Part shown: positions 46,778 through 55,659 of the stretch, piece after piece | Layout of the letters: the number at the start of each line of letters is the position of its first letter | How positions within the stretch are numbered: the stretch's first letter is position 1 | Assembly: GCF_030506285.1 (NCBI RefSeq) | Contig: NZ_CP119422.1 | Location: 1,488,001-1,552,000, forward strand | DNA from: Catalinimonas niigatensis | Lineage (GTDB): Bacteria > Bacteroidota > Bacteroidia > Cytophagales > Cyclobacteriaceae | Length of the DNA: 64,000 nucleotides | Direction: 5' to 3' | Notes under the pieces: generated by a model | Seen by the model: only the letters and a program-made list of their open reading frames with translations | What the model was told of the DNA's origin: nothing | Databases searched by the model: none | Position numbers and translations under genes: made by a program

Positions 46778-48100
46778 TTAGTTCAGTTTAGCGATTTCCA
46801 ATTTTGGCACCAACACATGAATAACCGCTAAGGCTATCAAATAGGCTATGCTCGCATACATAAATACAGGAAGATATCCGGCAAAGCTTATAATATAACC
46901 TGTTGATGCTGTCAGTAATGCTCCACTGACAGCTCCAAATAATCCACCAATGCCTACCACAGAAGCGACTGCCCGCTTAGGAAACATATCAGAAGCTATA
47001 CTATACAGGTTAGCTGAAAATCCTTGATGTGCAGCCGTTGCAATGGAAAGAAGTACAATAGCAGTGATGAGACTGGTGGTAAGGGAAGCAAAGAAGATCG
47101 GCAATACCGTCAGTCCACAAATAAGCATAGTAAATTTCCTTGCTTTGTTGATGGACCAACCCATCTGAATAAATTTGGATGAGAGCCAACCATAAAAAAT
47201 GCTCCCCACATCTGAAACCAGGTAAATGATGATAAAAGGCAAACCAATAGACTTCAGGTCCAAATTTTGCTCTAATGTTTGATTCTCATTAAAGAATGAT
47301 GGTAACCAGAACAAAAATAAAGTCCATACACAATCGGTAAAGAATTTACCCAATGCAAATGCCCAGGTTTGTTTGTAACGGAACAGTTTTCCCCAGGAAA
47401 TTTTACTACCCGTTGCAGAAGAAGCTTCTTCCTGATCACTATGGATATGCTCCAGTTCTTCCGCAGAAATTTTCGTATGGTTTTCTGGTTTTTTATATAC
47501 TTTGAGCCAAAAAACAAGCAATATAAAACCTATGGCTCCTGTGATGATAAAAGAAGACTGCCATCCGGTATGAATAATCAGCCAAGGCACAAAGAGCGCA
47601 CACAGGATAACCCCTACGTTAGTCCCAGCATTAAAAATACCAGTCGCAAAAGCTCTCTCTTTTTTGGGAAACCATTCAGCTACAGACTTGATGCTGGAAG
47701 GAAAATTCCCCGCTTCTCCCAAACCTAGAATAAATCGCATGCTCAGCAGGCTGCTGATAGAACCGGCAAATCCGGTGCCTATCGCTGCGATATTCCAGAG
47801 GGTGATGGCAGAAGCAAAACCTTTCCGGGTTCCTACCCGATCTATAAACCAGCCGGTCACTACAAAACCAATGGCATAGGCTACTTTAAATGCTGAGTCA
47901 ATCCACCCTTTCACTCTATCATATTGAATCTGATCTTGCTCAGTAATGGGTGTTCCATCTGGAATATTCATAATATCCCTTTGAAAATCTTCATCAATGA
48001 TGGTAAAAGATACGACCTGACGGTCAATGTAATTCACGGTAGTAATAAAGAAAAGTAGGGATAGTATTCTCCAACGATAGCCTTGCATGAAGTTGTTCAT
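46778..48100 (-). CDS. MFS transporter, anion:cation symporter (hexuronate/glucarate) type
   Basis: A 440-residue major-facilitator protein close to the ACS subfamily (ExuT/GudP-like): MNYIDRQ-type start (TTVNYIDRQVVSF), GWFIDRVGTRKGFA between helices 2 and 3, RFILGLGEAGNFPSSIKSVAEWFPKKERA, and GIFNAGTNVGVIL. This subfamily typically carries hexuronates, aldarates or related sugar acids, which would suit a uronate-degrading bacterium, but the glycan loci are 8 kb away and no direct link is shown. It lies 49 bp downstream of the AGCS gene on the same strand. Confidence 0.9.
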   Translation of the reverse strand: MNNFMQGYRWRILSLLFFITTVNYIDRQVVSFTIIDEDFQRDIMNIPDGTPITEQDQIQYDRVKGWIDSAFKVAYAIGFVVTGWFIDRVGTRKGFASAITLWNIAAIGTGFAGSISSLLSMRFILGLGEAGNFPSSIKSVAEWFPKKERAFATGIFNAGTNVGVILCALFVPWLIIHTGWQSSFIITGAIGFILLVFWLKVYKKPENHTKISAEELEHIHSDQEEASSATGSKISWGKLFRYKQTWAFALGKFFTDCVWTLFLFWLPSFFNENQTLEQNLDLKSIGLPFIIIYLVSDVGSIFYGWLSSKFIQMGWSINKARKFTMLICGLTVLPIFFASLTTSLITAIVLLSIATAAHQGFSANLYSIASDMFPKRAVASVVGIGGLFGAVSGALLTASTGYIISFAGYLPVFMYASIAYLIALAVIHVLVPKLEIAKLN

Positions 48101-48149
48101 AGGGTGACTCTAAGGGCAATTTGATTAGTGAGGATATACTTTATTTATT

Positions 48150-49607
48150 TTACTTGTACACTTCAATTCTTCTCTTCTTGATGCGATGGATAAATGAATC
48201 CATATCACGTTTTACAATTGGAATCAGGATATAGCATCCAATCAGGTTGGGCAGCGACATAGCAATAAGCACCCCATCAGAGAATGCTAGCACACTGGCC
48301 AGATTAGCAGAGGCTCCCACGATGACAAAACCACAGTAAATTAACTTATAGCTCACCACTGCAGCATTGCTTTCACCCATCAGATAAGTCCAGGCTTTGA
48401 GCCCATAATAAGACCATGAGATCAGCGTAGAAAAAGCAAAAAGGATAACAGCGATAGCTAACAGAAAAGGAAACCAATCAATGACAGTGGCAAAAGCAGA
48501 AGAAGTCAACGCAATTCCATCCTGTATGCTTTCGTCTTTATATGCACCGGAGATCACAATGACCAGAGCTGTCATTGTACAAATGATTACGGTATCTACA
48601 AAAGGCTCCAGAGAAGCTACAAAGCCTTCAGTGACCGGTTCACTGGTTTTGACTGCGGAGTGTGCAATCGCTGCTGAACCCACTCCTGCTTCATTGGAAA
48701 AAGTGGCTCTTCTTAATCCCCAGACTAAAGTGCCTATCAGTCCACCGCTAGCCGCTTTTCCGTTGATCGCGCCATCTACAATGGCCACTAAGGCATCCGG
48801 TATCTCATGCAAATTTGCACCAATCACTACAAGACAAGAAACAATGTATAATACGCACATAAAAGGGACAATCTTCTCTGTTACCTGCGCAATACTTTTA
48901 ATTCCACCAATGATGACCATAGCTACCAGAATGGCAAAAATAAGCCCTAGCAGCCAGGTATTTTGTCCAAAGAAGGACGCACTACCGCCGGAGATATTGA
49001 CAAACTGCTGCACTGCCTGGTTGACCTGAAACATATTACCTCCGCCGAAAGAAGCCAGTATAGCCATGCCTGAAAAAAGGGCAGCCAGAAAAATACCTGC
49101 TCTACCCCACCCTTTTTCAGCGAGCCCTTTTCGCAAGTAATACATAGGTCCGCCCGAGACTGAACCGTCGGCATGGATTTTTCTGTATTTTACCGCCAGC
49201 GCACATTCTACAAATTTGGCGGTCATACCAAATAAGCCGAAAATTATCATCCAGAAGGTTGCTCCTGGACCACCTACAGAAATGGCCACTGCCACTCCAG
49301 CAATGTTGCCCAGGCCTACCGTACCGGAAAGGGCTGCGGTGAGTGCCTGAAAATGGGTGATTTCTCCAGGATCTCCTTCATGGGTATATTTTCCCTTGAC
49401 GATATCAATCGCGTATCTGAAGCCCCACAAATTGACAAATTTAAGATAAAGGGTAAAGAAAACCGCACCGGTAGCCAGCCAGATCACAATGAAGGGCACC
49501 TCTACCCCATTGATGGTGAACAAAGGAAATAGTACGATAGCACTAATAAAATCAGCCGCAGGAGCAAAGATACTGTCAATGAGCTGATCTATACTTTTCT
49601 CATTCAT
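48150..49607 (-). CDS. Alanine/glycine:cation symporter (AGCS family)
   Basis: Inner-membrane amino-acid symporter. Family motifs include GDPGEITHFQALTAALSGTVGLGNIAGVA near residue 85, GGPMYYLRKGL, and RATFSNEAGVGSAAIAHSA. I chose the ATG at 49607 (MNEKSIDQLIDSIFAP). The upstream ATG at 49625 lies only 2 nt past the T-run of a terminator hairpin and would leave almost no leader. It follows a 43-residue membrane peptide gene with that terminator in between. Confidence 0.92.
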   Translation of the reverse strand: MNEKSIDQLIDSIFAPAADFISAIVLFPLFTINGVEVPFIVIWLATGAVFFTLYLKFVNLWGFRYAIDIVKGKYTHEGDPGEITHFQALTAALSGTVGLGNIAGVAVAISVGGPGATFWMIIFGLFGMTAKFVECALAVKYRKIHADGSVSGGPMYYLRKGLAEKGWGRAGIFLAALFSGMAILASFGGGNMFQVNQAVQQFVNISGGSASFFGQNTWLLGLIFAILVAMVIIGGIKSIAQVTEKIVPFMCVLYIVSCLVVIGANLHEIPDALVAIVDGAINGKAASGGLIGTLVWGLRRATFSNEAGVGSAAIAHSAVKTSEPVTEGFVASLEPFVDTVIICTMTALVIVISGAYKDESIQDGIALTSSAFATVIDWFPFLLAIAVILFAFSTLISWSYYGLKAWTYLMGESNAAVVSYKLIYCGFVIVGASANLASVLAFSDGVLIAMSLPNLIGCYILIPIVKRDMDSFIHRIKKRRIEVYK

Positions 49608-49627
49608 AAGTATTTTGATAAACATAG

Positions 49628-49651
49628 AAAAAAGCCTTCCGAAGAAGGCTT
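49628..49651 (-). terminator. UUCG-loop terminator or attenuator before the AGCS gene
   Basis: On the minus strand AAGCCTTC-TTCG-GAAGGCTT forms a perfect 8-bp stem with a stable UUCG tetraloop, followed by TTTT. It lies between the small peptide gene (stop at 49662) and the AGCS start. It either ends the peptide mRNA or acts as an attenuator on AGCS expression. Confidence 0.8.
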
Positions 49652-49661
49652 CTGTTGAAGC

Positions 49662-49793
49662 TTAAGATAAAAAGGCATAAAGTATTGCTAATGCTAATAC
49701 GATAAGGATTGGGAGCACAACAGGCCAGTTGACAACATCTTCATACTCGTCTTCATGCTCTTGGGCGGATGTTTTTTTGCTAATTTTTTCCAT
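49662..49793 (-). CDS. Small single-helix membrane peptide (43 residues)
   Basis: A short ATG-started frame encodes a charged N-terminus (MEKISKKTSAQEHEDEYEDV) followed by one membrane helix (WPVVLPILIVLALAILYAF) and a stop at 49662. The clean charge-then-helix layout and the terminator immediately after it support a real gene. It is too short for family recognition. It lies 54 bp before the AGCS start and might be an accessory peptide of the transporter; that is inference. Confidence 0.6.
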   Translation of the reverse strand: MEKISKKTSAQEHEDEYEDVVNWPVVLPILIVLALAILYAFLS

Positions 49794-50069
49794 TGGAGAT
49801 TAATTTTTAAGTAATGCGCACCATAGCTGTATTTTTTGTTTACTAAGGGCTAGCCTCTAAGAAAACAGCCTGCTTTGCACTTGTTATTTTTGATAAGTTT
49901 TTCGTATTAATTAGTTCACAGTTTGTTTTATTCTACTGAGAGCATCATAGAATCCCGAGTGGTTCTTTTCACCTATCTATCTCACGCACCCGGCTGGGAC
50001 CCTTGACTTTCTCAAAGAATATTTATGTTAACAGGCGGAAACTGAGACTTTCGTCCACCTGGTAAATAT
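49794..50069. other. Gene-free intergenic stretch
   Basis: No coding frame of note. It should contain the promoter of the 43-residue peptide gene. No clear motif was identified. Confidence 0.3.
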
Positions 50070-50336
50070 TCAGAAAAAGGATAATAAGAAGGATTTAGGA
50101 ATGGCGTGAAAACCAAAGGCTTTGACGCTCTGTTGTACTTCTTTGACAGCTACCGGACATTCCGTATAAATGGTGATTTCTCTGGGAAATACTTCATCAT
50201 TGAGATCTACTCTGCTGATCCCTTTGATTTTACCTAGTATTTTTAATACCTTCTGATAGTCTCTGGAGTAATCGGTACCCAATAAGAAAGTTTTGCCTAA
50301 AGTGGCTGGAATGATATATTCAGATAAGTAACTCAT
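50070..50336 (-). CDS. Small HMA-like (ferredoxin-fold) hypothetical protein
   Basis: An 88-residue frame, MSYLSEYIIPATLGKTFLLG, then a pattern like a heavy-metal-associated ferredoxin fold: KVLKILGKIKGISRVDLND, REITIYTECPVAVKEVQQSVKAFGFHAIP. The CxxC metal site of true HMA domains is absent; only one Cys (TECP) remains. So metal binding is doubtful. It is a standalone gene with unclear role. Confidence 0.55.
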   Translation of the reverse strand: MSYLSEYIIPATLGKTFLLGTDYSRDYQKVLKILGKIKGISRVDLNDEVFPREITIYTECPVAVKEVQQSVKAFGFHAIPKSFLLSFF

Positions 50337-50475
50337 GATTATGATGATTGTAGCCTAGGAGTAGGTATTATGCTACCTCTACAGGCTGGACTGAAATGTA
50401 AGAAATGGGAAAATAAGTGCTTCAGACGCCACAAAGATAATGAGATCCTCTGCTTTAGATAAGAGGAAAATCAGG

Positions 50476-50871
50476 CTAAATCAGAAAGCTACAGTAAAGA
50501 AGGTAAATGCTTCTATTTCTAATAGAAAAAGAAACCTTTACTGAATTAAAAAGTGCAAATAAATCCTGACCAACAATACTTTGATACTGTGCGGAGTGCA
50601 GCAAATCGTGTGAAGGGTGGTCCTGCGTATTCCTTTTATTATCCGACTCACTAAAAATTCCGCCCAAGGCAGGGGTTGGAGAAACAAAAACATCCCGCCG
50701 AATACCTTCCTCCTGAAGTGAATCTCCTTCTTCAGCATGGACAAGTGTGGCAGATGAACTGACTAACTGCTGAAGATTTCCATCTGATACGTAAATAGCA
50801 AATAGTACCCCCCACACTATGCAAGTGGTAGGTATTAAATAGCTAGACAATTTGATCAGATACTTATTCAT
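50476..50871 (-). CDS. Hypothetical protein with N-terminal membrane anchor
   Basis: A 131-residue frame with one N-terminal hydrophobic helix (LIPTTCIVWGVLFAIYV), then a polar region (HAEEGDSLQEEG, SESDNKRNTQDHPSHDLLH). It has no recognised domain. The ATG start at 50871 gives a sensible MNKYLIKLSS leader. Likely membrane-anchored or secreted. Whether it is a real gene is moderately supported by its composition. Confidence 0.4.
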   Translation of the reverse strand: MNKYLIKLSSYLIPTTCIVWGVLFAIYVSDGNLQQLVSSSATLVHAEEGDSLQEEGIRRDVFVSPTPALGGIFSESDNKRNTQDHPSHDLLHSAQYQSIVGQDLFALFNSVKVSFSIRNRSIYLLYCSFLI

Positions 50872-51018
50872 GGATTAAAATGCTTAGATAAATAAAATCA
50901 AATTTTTGTATTTATCATATGATTGCTTCAAAATAATTATTTTGATCATACTGAGGAACAGGAAGATTCTTATCGTTTTTCATGAATCATCATAAAGGCT
51001 AGAGTTATCGCTATTTCT

Positions 51019-51672
51019 TCACCGTAAGTTGATCATTTTTCTCTTACTCCTTACTCCTTCCATCACTGGAGGAAGTATGGAAACAAAGATGATAGCAAAA
51101 ATCACTAAAGTGAAGTTTTCTTTGATAACAGGCAGTCCTCCAAAGAAATAACCTATTAGCAAAAAACTACTCACCCATGCCACAGCGCCAATTACATTAT
51201 AGGAAGCAAATTTTCCATAGCGCATCGTACCTATTCCAGCTACAAAAGGCGCAAAAGTTCTGATGATAGGTACAAAACGGGCGTAAATGATAGTCTTGCC
51301 GCCATATTTAAAGTAAAATCTTTGCGTTCTTTCCAGATACTCTTTTTTCAATAGTCTGTATTTTCCACTGAAAGCCTTGGGTCCTGCATACTTACCCGCA
51401 TGATAGTTAACCAGATCACCCAAGACAGCTGCTGCAATCAATAATCCTCCCATCATAAAAATGTTAAGTTCACTTTCCGGAAGGGATACGATGGCCCCAG
51501 TAGCAAACAAGAGCGAGTCACCTGGTAGAAAAGGGGTAACCACCAAACCGGTTTCTGCGAAAATAATTAGAAATAAAATGAGGTATGTCCAGGTTTTATA
51601 GTTACTGACAATCATCACCAGATGTTTGTCAATATGGAGCACAAAGTCGGTTAACACATATATGAATTCCAA
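51019..51672 (-). CDS. DedA-family membrane protein
   Basis: A 217-residue inner-membrane protein with DedA/VTT hallmarks: FAETGLVVTPFLPGDSLLFATGA near residue 40, GDLVNYHAGKYAGPKAF, and ARFVPIIRTFAPFVAGIGTMRY, with GAVAWVSSFLLIGYFFG following. DedA proteins support membrane homeostasis and are linked to lipid-carrier (C55-P or phospholipid) recycling. A UppP gene, also acting on the C55 carrier, lies 6 kb away. Confidence 0.93.
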   Translation of the reverse strand: MEFIYVLTDFVLHIDKHLVMIVSNYKTWTYLILFLIIFAETGLVVTPFLPGDSLLFATGAIVSLPESELNIFMMGGLLIAAAVLGDLVNYHAGKYAGPKAFSGKYRLLKKEYLERTQRFYFKYGGKTIIYARFVPIIRTFAPFVAGIGTMRYGKFASYNVIGAVAWVSSFLLIGYFFGGLPVIKENFTLVIFAIIFVSILPPVMEGVRSKRKMINLR

Positions 51673-51745
51673 AGCAATTTAATTTAATTGTTAAAACAGA
51701 GATTCAAACGGAAATTATTCACGCTATTCCACAAAGGATCTCAAT

Positions 51746-52213
51746 TCAATTTTGATCAGAAATAAGTTGAACAACACTAATGGGCATAGTAGCAGGCAGC
51801 AAACCAGACTTCAACACGAATCTCTGGCCTTTATCCCCACAAACAAAAGCCATAAAGCCGCTTCCTAACCCCGTCCTGGCTTCACGACTGATGATATATA
51901 TCTCTCGGGTGAGGGGATATTTCTTCTGCGCAAGATATGCCTGATAGGGCTGGTAATTATCTGAGCCAAGAGAATCTTCTCTTGAAGTAATACCAACGAC
52001 CCGGATCTGCTCCAAAAAGCTGTGAGAAATACTGTCCTCCCGGTCACTGATCCAACTCAGTCCGATCAGCCCAATCGCCTGAGCTGTCTGGCTCACATAT
52101 CGGATCACTTCTTCATTGTTGTCTACTGCAAAACAGTAAGAAGGCAGGCTTTTTACCTTGGCTACTGAGTGCATCATCCAACGCACTATTCCTGATTGTG
52201 AATGAAAAACCAC
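51746..52213 (-). pseudogene. C-terminal half of a PstS-like phosphate-binding protein
   Basis: The frame has the C-terminal lobe of PstS-like periplasmic proteins: SGIVRWMMHSV, NNEEVIRYVSQTAQAIGLIG, YPLTREIYIISREA and FVLKSGLLPATMP. The N-terminal lobe and signal peptide are missing; the only start is GTG at 52213, 13 bp after the SecDF stop. Without a signal peptide it cannot function as a periplasmic binding protein. The junction with secDF suggests a deletion. Confidence 0.7.
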
Positions 52214-52226
52214 TTAAACTTTACAA

Positions 52227-55109
52227 TCATGCCTTGCTTAATTGCCTGTTGCCTACCTTATCAATTTTGCGATTTCTCCAACCTGTTACATCCAAAGCCA
52301 GAGGTGCAGCAATGAAAATGGATGAATAGGTTCCTAATATTACACCGACCAGCAAAGCAAAGGAAAATCCTCTCAGGACTTCACCTCCAAAGACCAGGAG
52401 TACTACAACCACCACAAATACGGTAAAGGAAGTGATGATGGTACGGCTGAGCGTATCATTGATGGCTTTGTTATACATTAGCTCCAGACCATCCGTTTTC
52501 TGCTGGGTAAATTCACGTATGCGGTCAAACACCACCACCGTATCGTTAATAGAATAACCGATAATAGTAAGAATGGCTGCAATAAAAACCTGGTCAATTT
52601 CCAATACAAAACCAAAGGCTCGGGCAATGGCATAAGCCGCAAAAACCATCAGCACATCATGAGCCAGGGCAACTACTGCCCCAAGTCCATATTGCCATTT
52701 TTGAAAGCGGACAAGGATATACAGAAAGATAATCCCTAAAGTATAAATAACAGAGGATTGCGCGGCCTCTTTTACATCCTGGGCCATCGTAGCCCCTATT
52801 TTTGCTGAGCTAATGATTTCAGGATGTTCTATGTTGTAGTTTTGCAGCCCTTTTTCCAACGCTTCTTTTACCTGCAGGTCAGCCTTTTCTGAATGATCCT
52901 CGGCAAGGTAACTTGTGGTGATCTTCAACTGGTTATCCTGATTAAAGGTTTTTACCTCAAGACCCGCTCCCTGAAAGTCCGAAAGCATGACGATACGCAC
53001 ATCAGAGGCAGCCACAGGCGTATCAAAGCGTACTACATAACTTCTTCCGCCTTTAAAATCCACACCCAGATTTAACCCTCCCTGTAGCGTGATGCATGCC
53101 AAGCCTACAATGACAGTCAAAACAGATAAACGGTATGCCCACTTCCTTTTTTGTATAAAATTGAAGGAAACATCTTTGAATAAAGATTTGGAAAATAAAG
53201 TAGTAAAACTCAATACTTTACCTCTTTTTGCCAAACTTTCTATCATCAGCCTGCTAATGAAAACAGCGGTGAACAAAGAAGAAACAATACCGATCATCAA
53301 TACCACTGCAAAGCCCTTGATACCTCCTGAGCCGAAAGTATAGAGAATCACCCCTGTCAGAAAAGTTGTAGCATTAGAGTCTATGATTGAACTGTAAGCT
53401 TTATCATACCCTAGTTTGATTGCATTGAGGACTGATTTACCATTCCCAAGCTCTTCCTTGACTCGCTCAAAGATCAGTACGTTGGCATCTACTGACATAC
53501 CAATGGTAAGCACAATACCTGCGATACCAGGCAAGGTAAGTGAAGCACTTAGCTGGGCCAATACCCCGATGATAAAGAATATATTAAATAGCAGCGCTAT
53601 ATTGGCAACCATACCTCCGCTACTGTAATACAAAACCATAAACATCACCACCAGCCCTAAGCCTGCTGCCATTGACACCAGCCCTTGCGTAATCGTTTCT
53701 ATGCCTAAAGTAGGTCCAACTACAGCTTCTTCTATGATTTGTATGGGTGCAGGCATCTTCCCGGCTTTGAGTATATTAGCCAAATCCTGGGCTTCCTCTA
53801 TGGTAAAATTTCCGGAAATGGAAGAGTTTCCATTGGGTATTTCAGTCTGCACCACAGGAGCGGAATAGACCTGGTCATCTAGAACAATCGCAATACGATG
53901 GCCTATGTTTTCTGATGTCATCTTTTTCCATTTCCTGCTACCTTCCGTATTCATCTGCATAGCCACCGAAGGTTTTCCATTTTCAAGGTTTTGGGTAGCA
54001 TTGGTAATTACATCGCCTCCCAACATACCTGAAATACTCCTTCCGCTTCTGACCACATACAACTCCAGTATTTCTGATTCATTTTCAGGCTTTACATCCC
54101 AGAGAAAAGCTACATCATTCGGCAAAACACGGGCGGCTTTTAGTTCCTTAAGAGTTGTGCTAATTGTAGCAGTATCTGCGATTTGATAGGCAAGCCGGTA
54201 AGTTGATGCGGACAGTCCAAAGATCGGAAAATCAAGCGCCGAGCTAGTAGTATCCTGTAGCAGTTGCTGTTCCAGGTCTATTGAATCAGCCGAAATTAAG
54301 GGAAACGGTTTCTGCTCAGTATGCTGTGTGGTCCAGTAATGGCTCGCCTGCTCCCAGTAAGGCAGCATTTCTTCCAATTCTATCACCTGACGAAATTCCA
54401 GTTGGGCAATACCCTGCAAAAGCTTACGCACTCGTTCAGGATTATCCACGCCTGGCAATTCCAGTTGAATTCTTTCTGTACCGGGTAGACGCTGAACGTT
54501 GGGTTGGGTTACTCCAAACTTATCAATGCGGTTTCTGACTATTTCAAAGGAACGGTCTACAGCATCATTGACCTCCTGCTGGATAAAGGCCAGAACATCA
54601 GCATCCGAAGACTCACCATCAATATACTCCTGGTTTCTGCTGTTGGCAAAAATGGTATGCAAAGGCGACTCGGGAGCAAGCTTCTGATACTGCTTATAAA
54701 AAAGATCCACAAAGGACTCGTTGTCTATTTTCTGTAATTTTTCAGCCTCCTTAAGCGCTTGCTGAAAAGCCTGGCTTTGCTCATTGTTGGACAAAGCTTT
54801 TAGCACTTCTATTGGAGATATTTCCATGATGATGTGCATACCCCCCTGAAGGTCCAATCCAAGGTTGAGTTCTTTTTCCTTAACATCCTGAAAGGTATAA
54901 GGATATCCCACAAGTTTGTACACTGGCTTTTCCCAGATGGAATCCAGGTACTGTTGTTTTTTTGCCTGATCCACTTCTCCTTCTGAAGTAGTGGCATAAG
55001 CAGTGGCCCGTTGCTGAACGTTGCGGGAAATAAAGGTAAAAGATAAAGAATATAAACATATCAACGACACTATGATCGTCAAAATGACAACTACATTTTT
55101 GTTACGCAT
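52227..55109 (-). CDS. secDF: Fused protein translocase subunit SecDF
   Basis: A fused SecD-SecF protein of about 960 residues, the usual form in Bacteroidota. It uses proton motive force to help SecYEG complete export. The start at 55109 (MRNKNVVVILTIIVSLICLY) gives the normal first helix; the longer frame to 55157 adds an unlikely leader. SecD motifs: LGLDLQGGMHIIMEIS near residue 85, and GMSVDANVLIFERVKEE. SecF motifs: LNLGVDFKGGRSYVVRF, and GYSINDTVVVFDRIREF. Both halves have large periplasmic regions and hydrophobic helix clusters. Confidence 0.95.
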   Translation of the reverse strand: MRNKNVVVILTIIVSLICLYSLSFTFISRNVQQRATAYATTSEGEVDQAKKQQYLDSIWEKPVYKLVGYPYTFQDVKEKELNLGLDLQGGMHIIMEISPIEVLKALSNNEQSQAFQQALKEAEKLQKIDNESFVDLFYKQYQKLAPESPLHTIFANSRNQEYIDGESSDADVLAFIQQEVNDAVDRSFEIVRNRIDKFGVTQPNVQRLPGTERIQLELPGVDNPERVRKLLQGIAQLEFRQVIELEEMLPYWEQASHYWTTQHTEQKPFPLISADSIDLEQQLLQDTTSSALDFPIFGLSASTYRLAYQIADTATISTTLKELKAARVLPNDVAFLWDVKPENESEILELYVVRSGRSISGMLGGDVITNATQNLENGKPSVAMQMNTEGSRKWKKMTSENIGHRIAIVLDDQVYSAPVVQTEIPNGNSSISGNFTIEEAQDLANILKAGKMPAPIQIIEEAVVGPTLGIETITQGLVSMAAGLGLVVMFMVLYYSSGGMVANIALLFNIFFIIGVLAQLSASLTLPGIAGIVLTIGMSVDANVLIFERVKEELGNGKSVLNAIKLGYDKAYSSIIDSNATTFLTGVILYTFGSGGIKGFAVVLMIGIVSSLFTAVFISRLMIESLAKRGKVLSFTTLFSKSLFKDVSFNFIQKRKWAYRLSVLTVIVGLACITLQGGLNLGVDFKGGRSYVVRFDTPVAASDVRIVMLSDFQGAGLEVKTFNQDNQLKITTSYLAEDHSEKADLQVKEALEKGLQNYNIEHPEIISSAKIGATMAQDVKEAAQSSVIYTLGIIFLYILVRFQKWQYGLGAVVALAHDVLMVFAAYAIARAFGFVLEIDQVFIAAILTIIGYSINDTVVVFDRIREFTQQKTDGLELMYNKAINDTLSRTIITSFTVFVVVVVLLVFGGEVLRGFSFALLVGVILGTYSSIFIAAPLALDVTGWRNRKIDKVGNRQLSKA

Positions 55110-55206
55110 AGGATTTAACCTGATCCGGTTGATTAATAAATGAATAATAAACATCACTCAGGAAGAGACATACCTCTCCTAAGTAATCATCAGTGATCAG
55201 GAAAAG

Positions 55207-55548
55207 CTAGGGAGCAAGCGCACTAAGATGGGTATAGTAGGAATTAAACGTGGTAGGATTGACAAAAAAGGCTGTACAGTTCTGATACCTGATGACAGGT
55301 ACATCCAGCAAAGTAAATGTCTTGGCAATCCAGTAGAACAGAAAAGTAGCCAAAGTGACGCGGGTAGTGACTTCCACAAAACTTGCTTTGGAAGAAACTT
55401 CCTGCTTAACTTCTGTCTGCTTATTAGTATGTTGTTCTGCTTCCGCATAAGGAGCAGGCACACCCATCGCCACCAGACTTTGGAGCAGAATAAGCAGGGC
55501 TGCGAATATACCCAGAAAACGGTTCCTTATAGAAATAGAATTTTTCAT
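55207..55548 (-). CDS. Hypothetical protein with two hydrophobic helices
   Basis: From the ATG at 55548 the protein begins MKNSISIRNRFLGIFAALLI, a signal-like hydrophobic helix, then a polar linker (AEAEQHTNKQTEVKQEVSSK) and a second hydrophobic segment (TLATFLFYWIAKTFTLLDV). A start 17 codons upstream is possible but spoils the signal. About 113 residues, no recognised family. It precedes secDF by about 100 bp on the same strand and may be cotranscribed. Confidence 0.5.
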   Translation of the reverse strand: MKNSISIRNRFLGIFAALLILLQSLVAMGVPAPYAEAEQHTNKQTEVKQEVSSKASFVEVTTRVTLATFLFYWIAKTFTLLDVPVIRYQNCTAFFVNPTTFNSYYTHLSALAP

Positions 55549-55659
55549 CTCACAATCAACTAGGCAATCATACGAAAAAGTTTTATTGCTTGTTAGCATT
55601 GTAATTTAATTTTTTTTTGGATGTAATATACAATCAAATTATCCCTTAACATTCACTCC

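Noticed and set aside
54841-55157. Extended N-terminus of SecDF from 55157
   Set aside because: The internal ATG at 55109 starts the normal first membrane helix; the extra residues are unlike the family.
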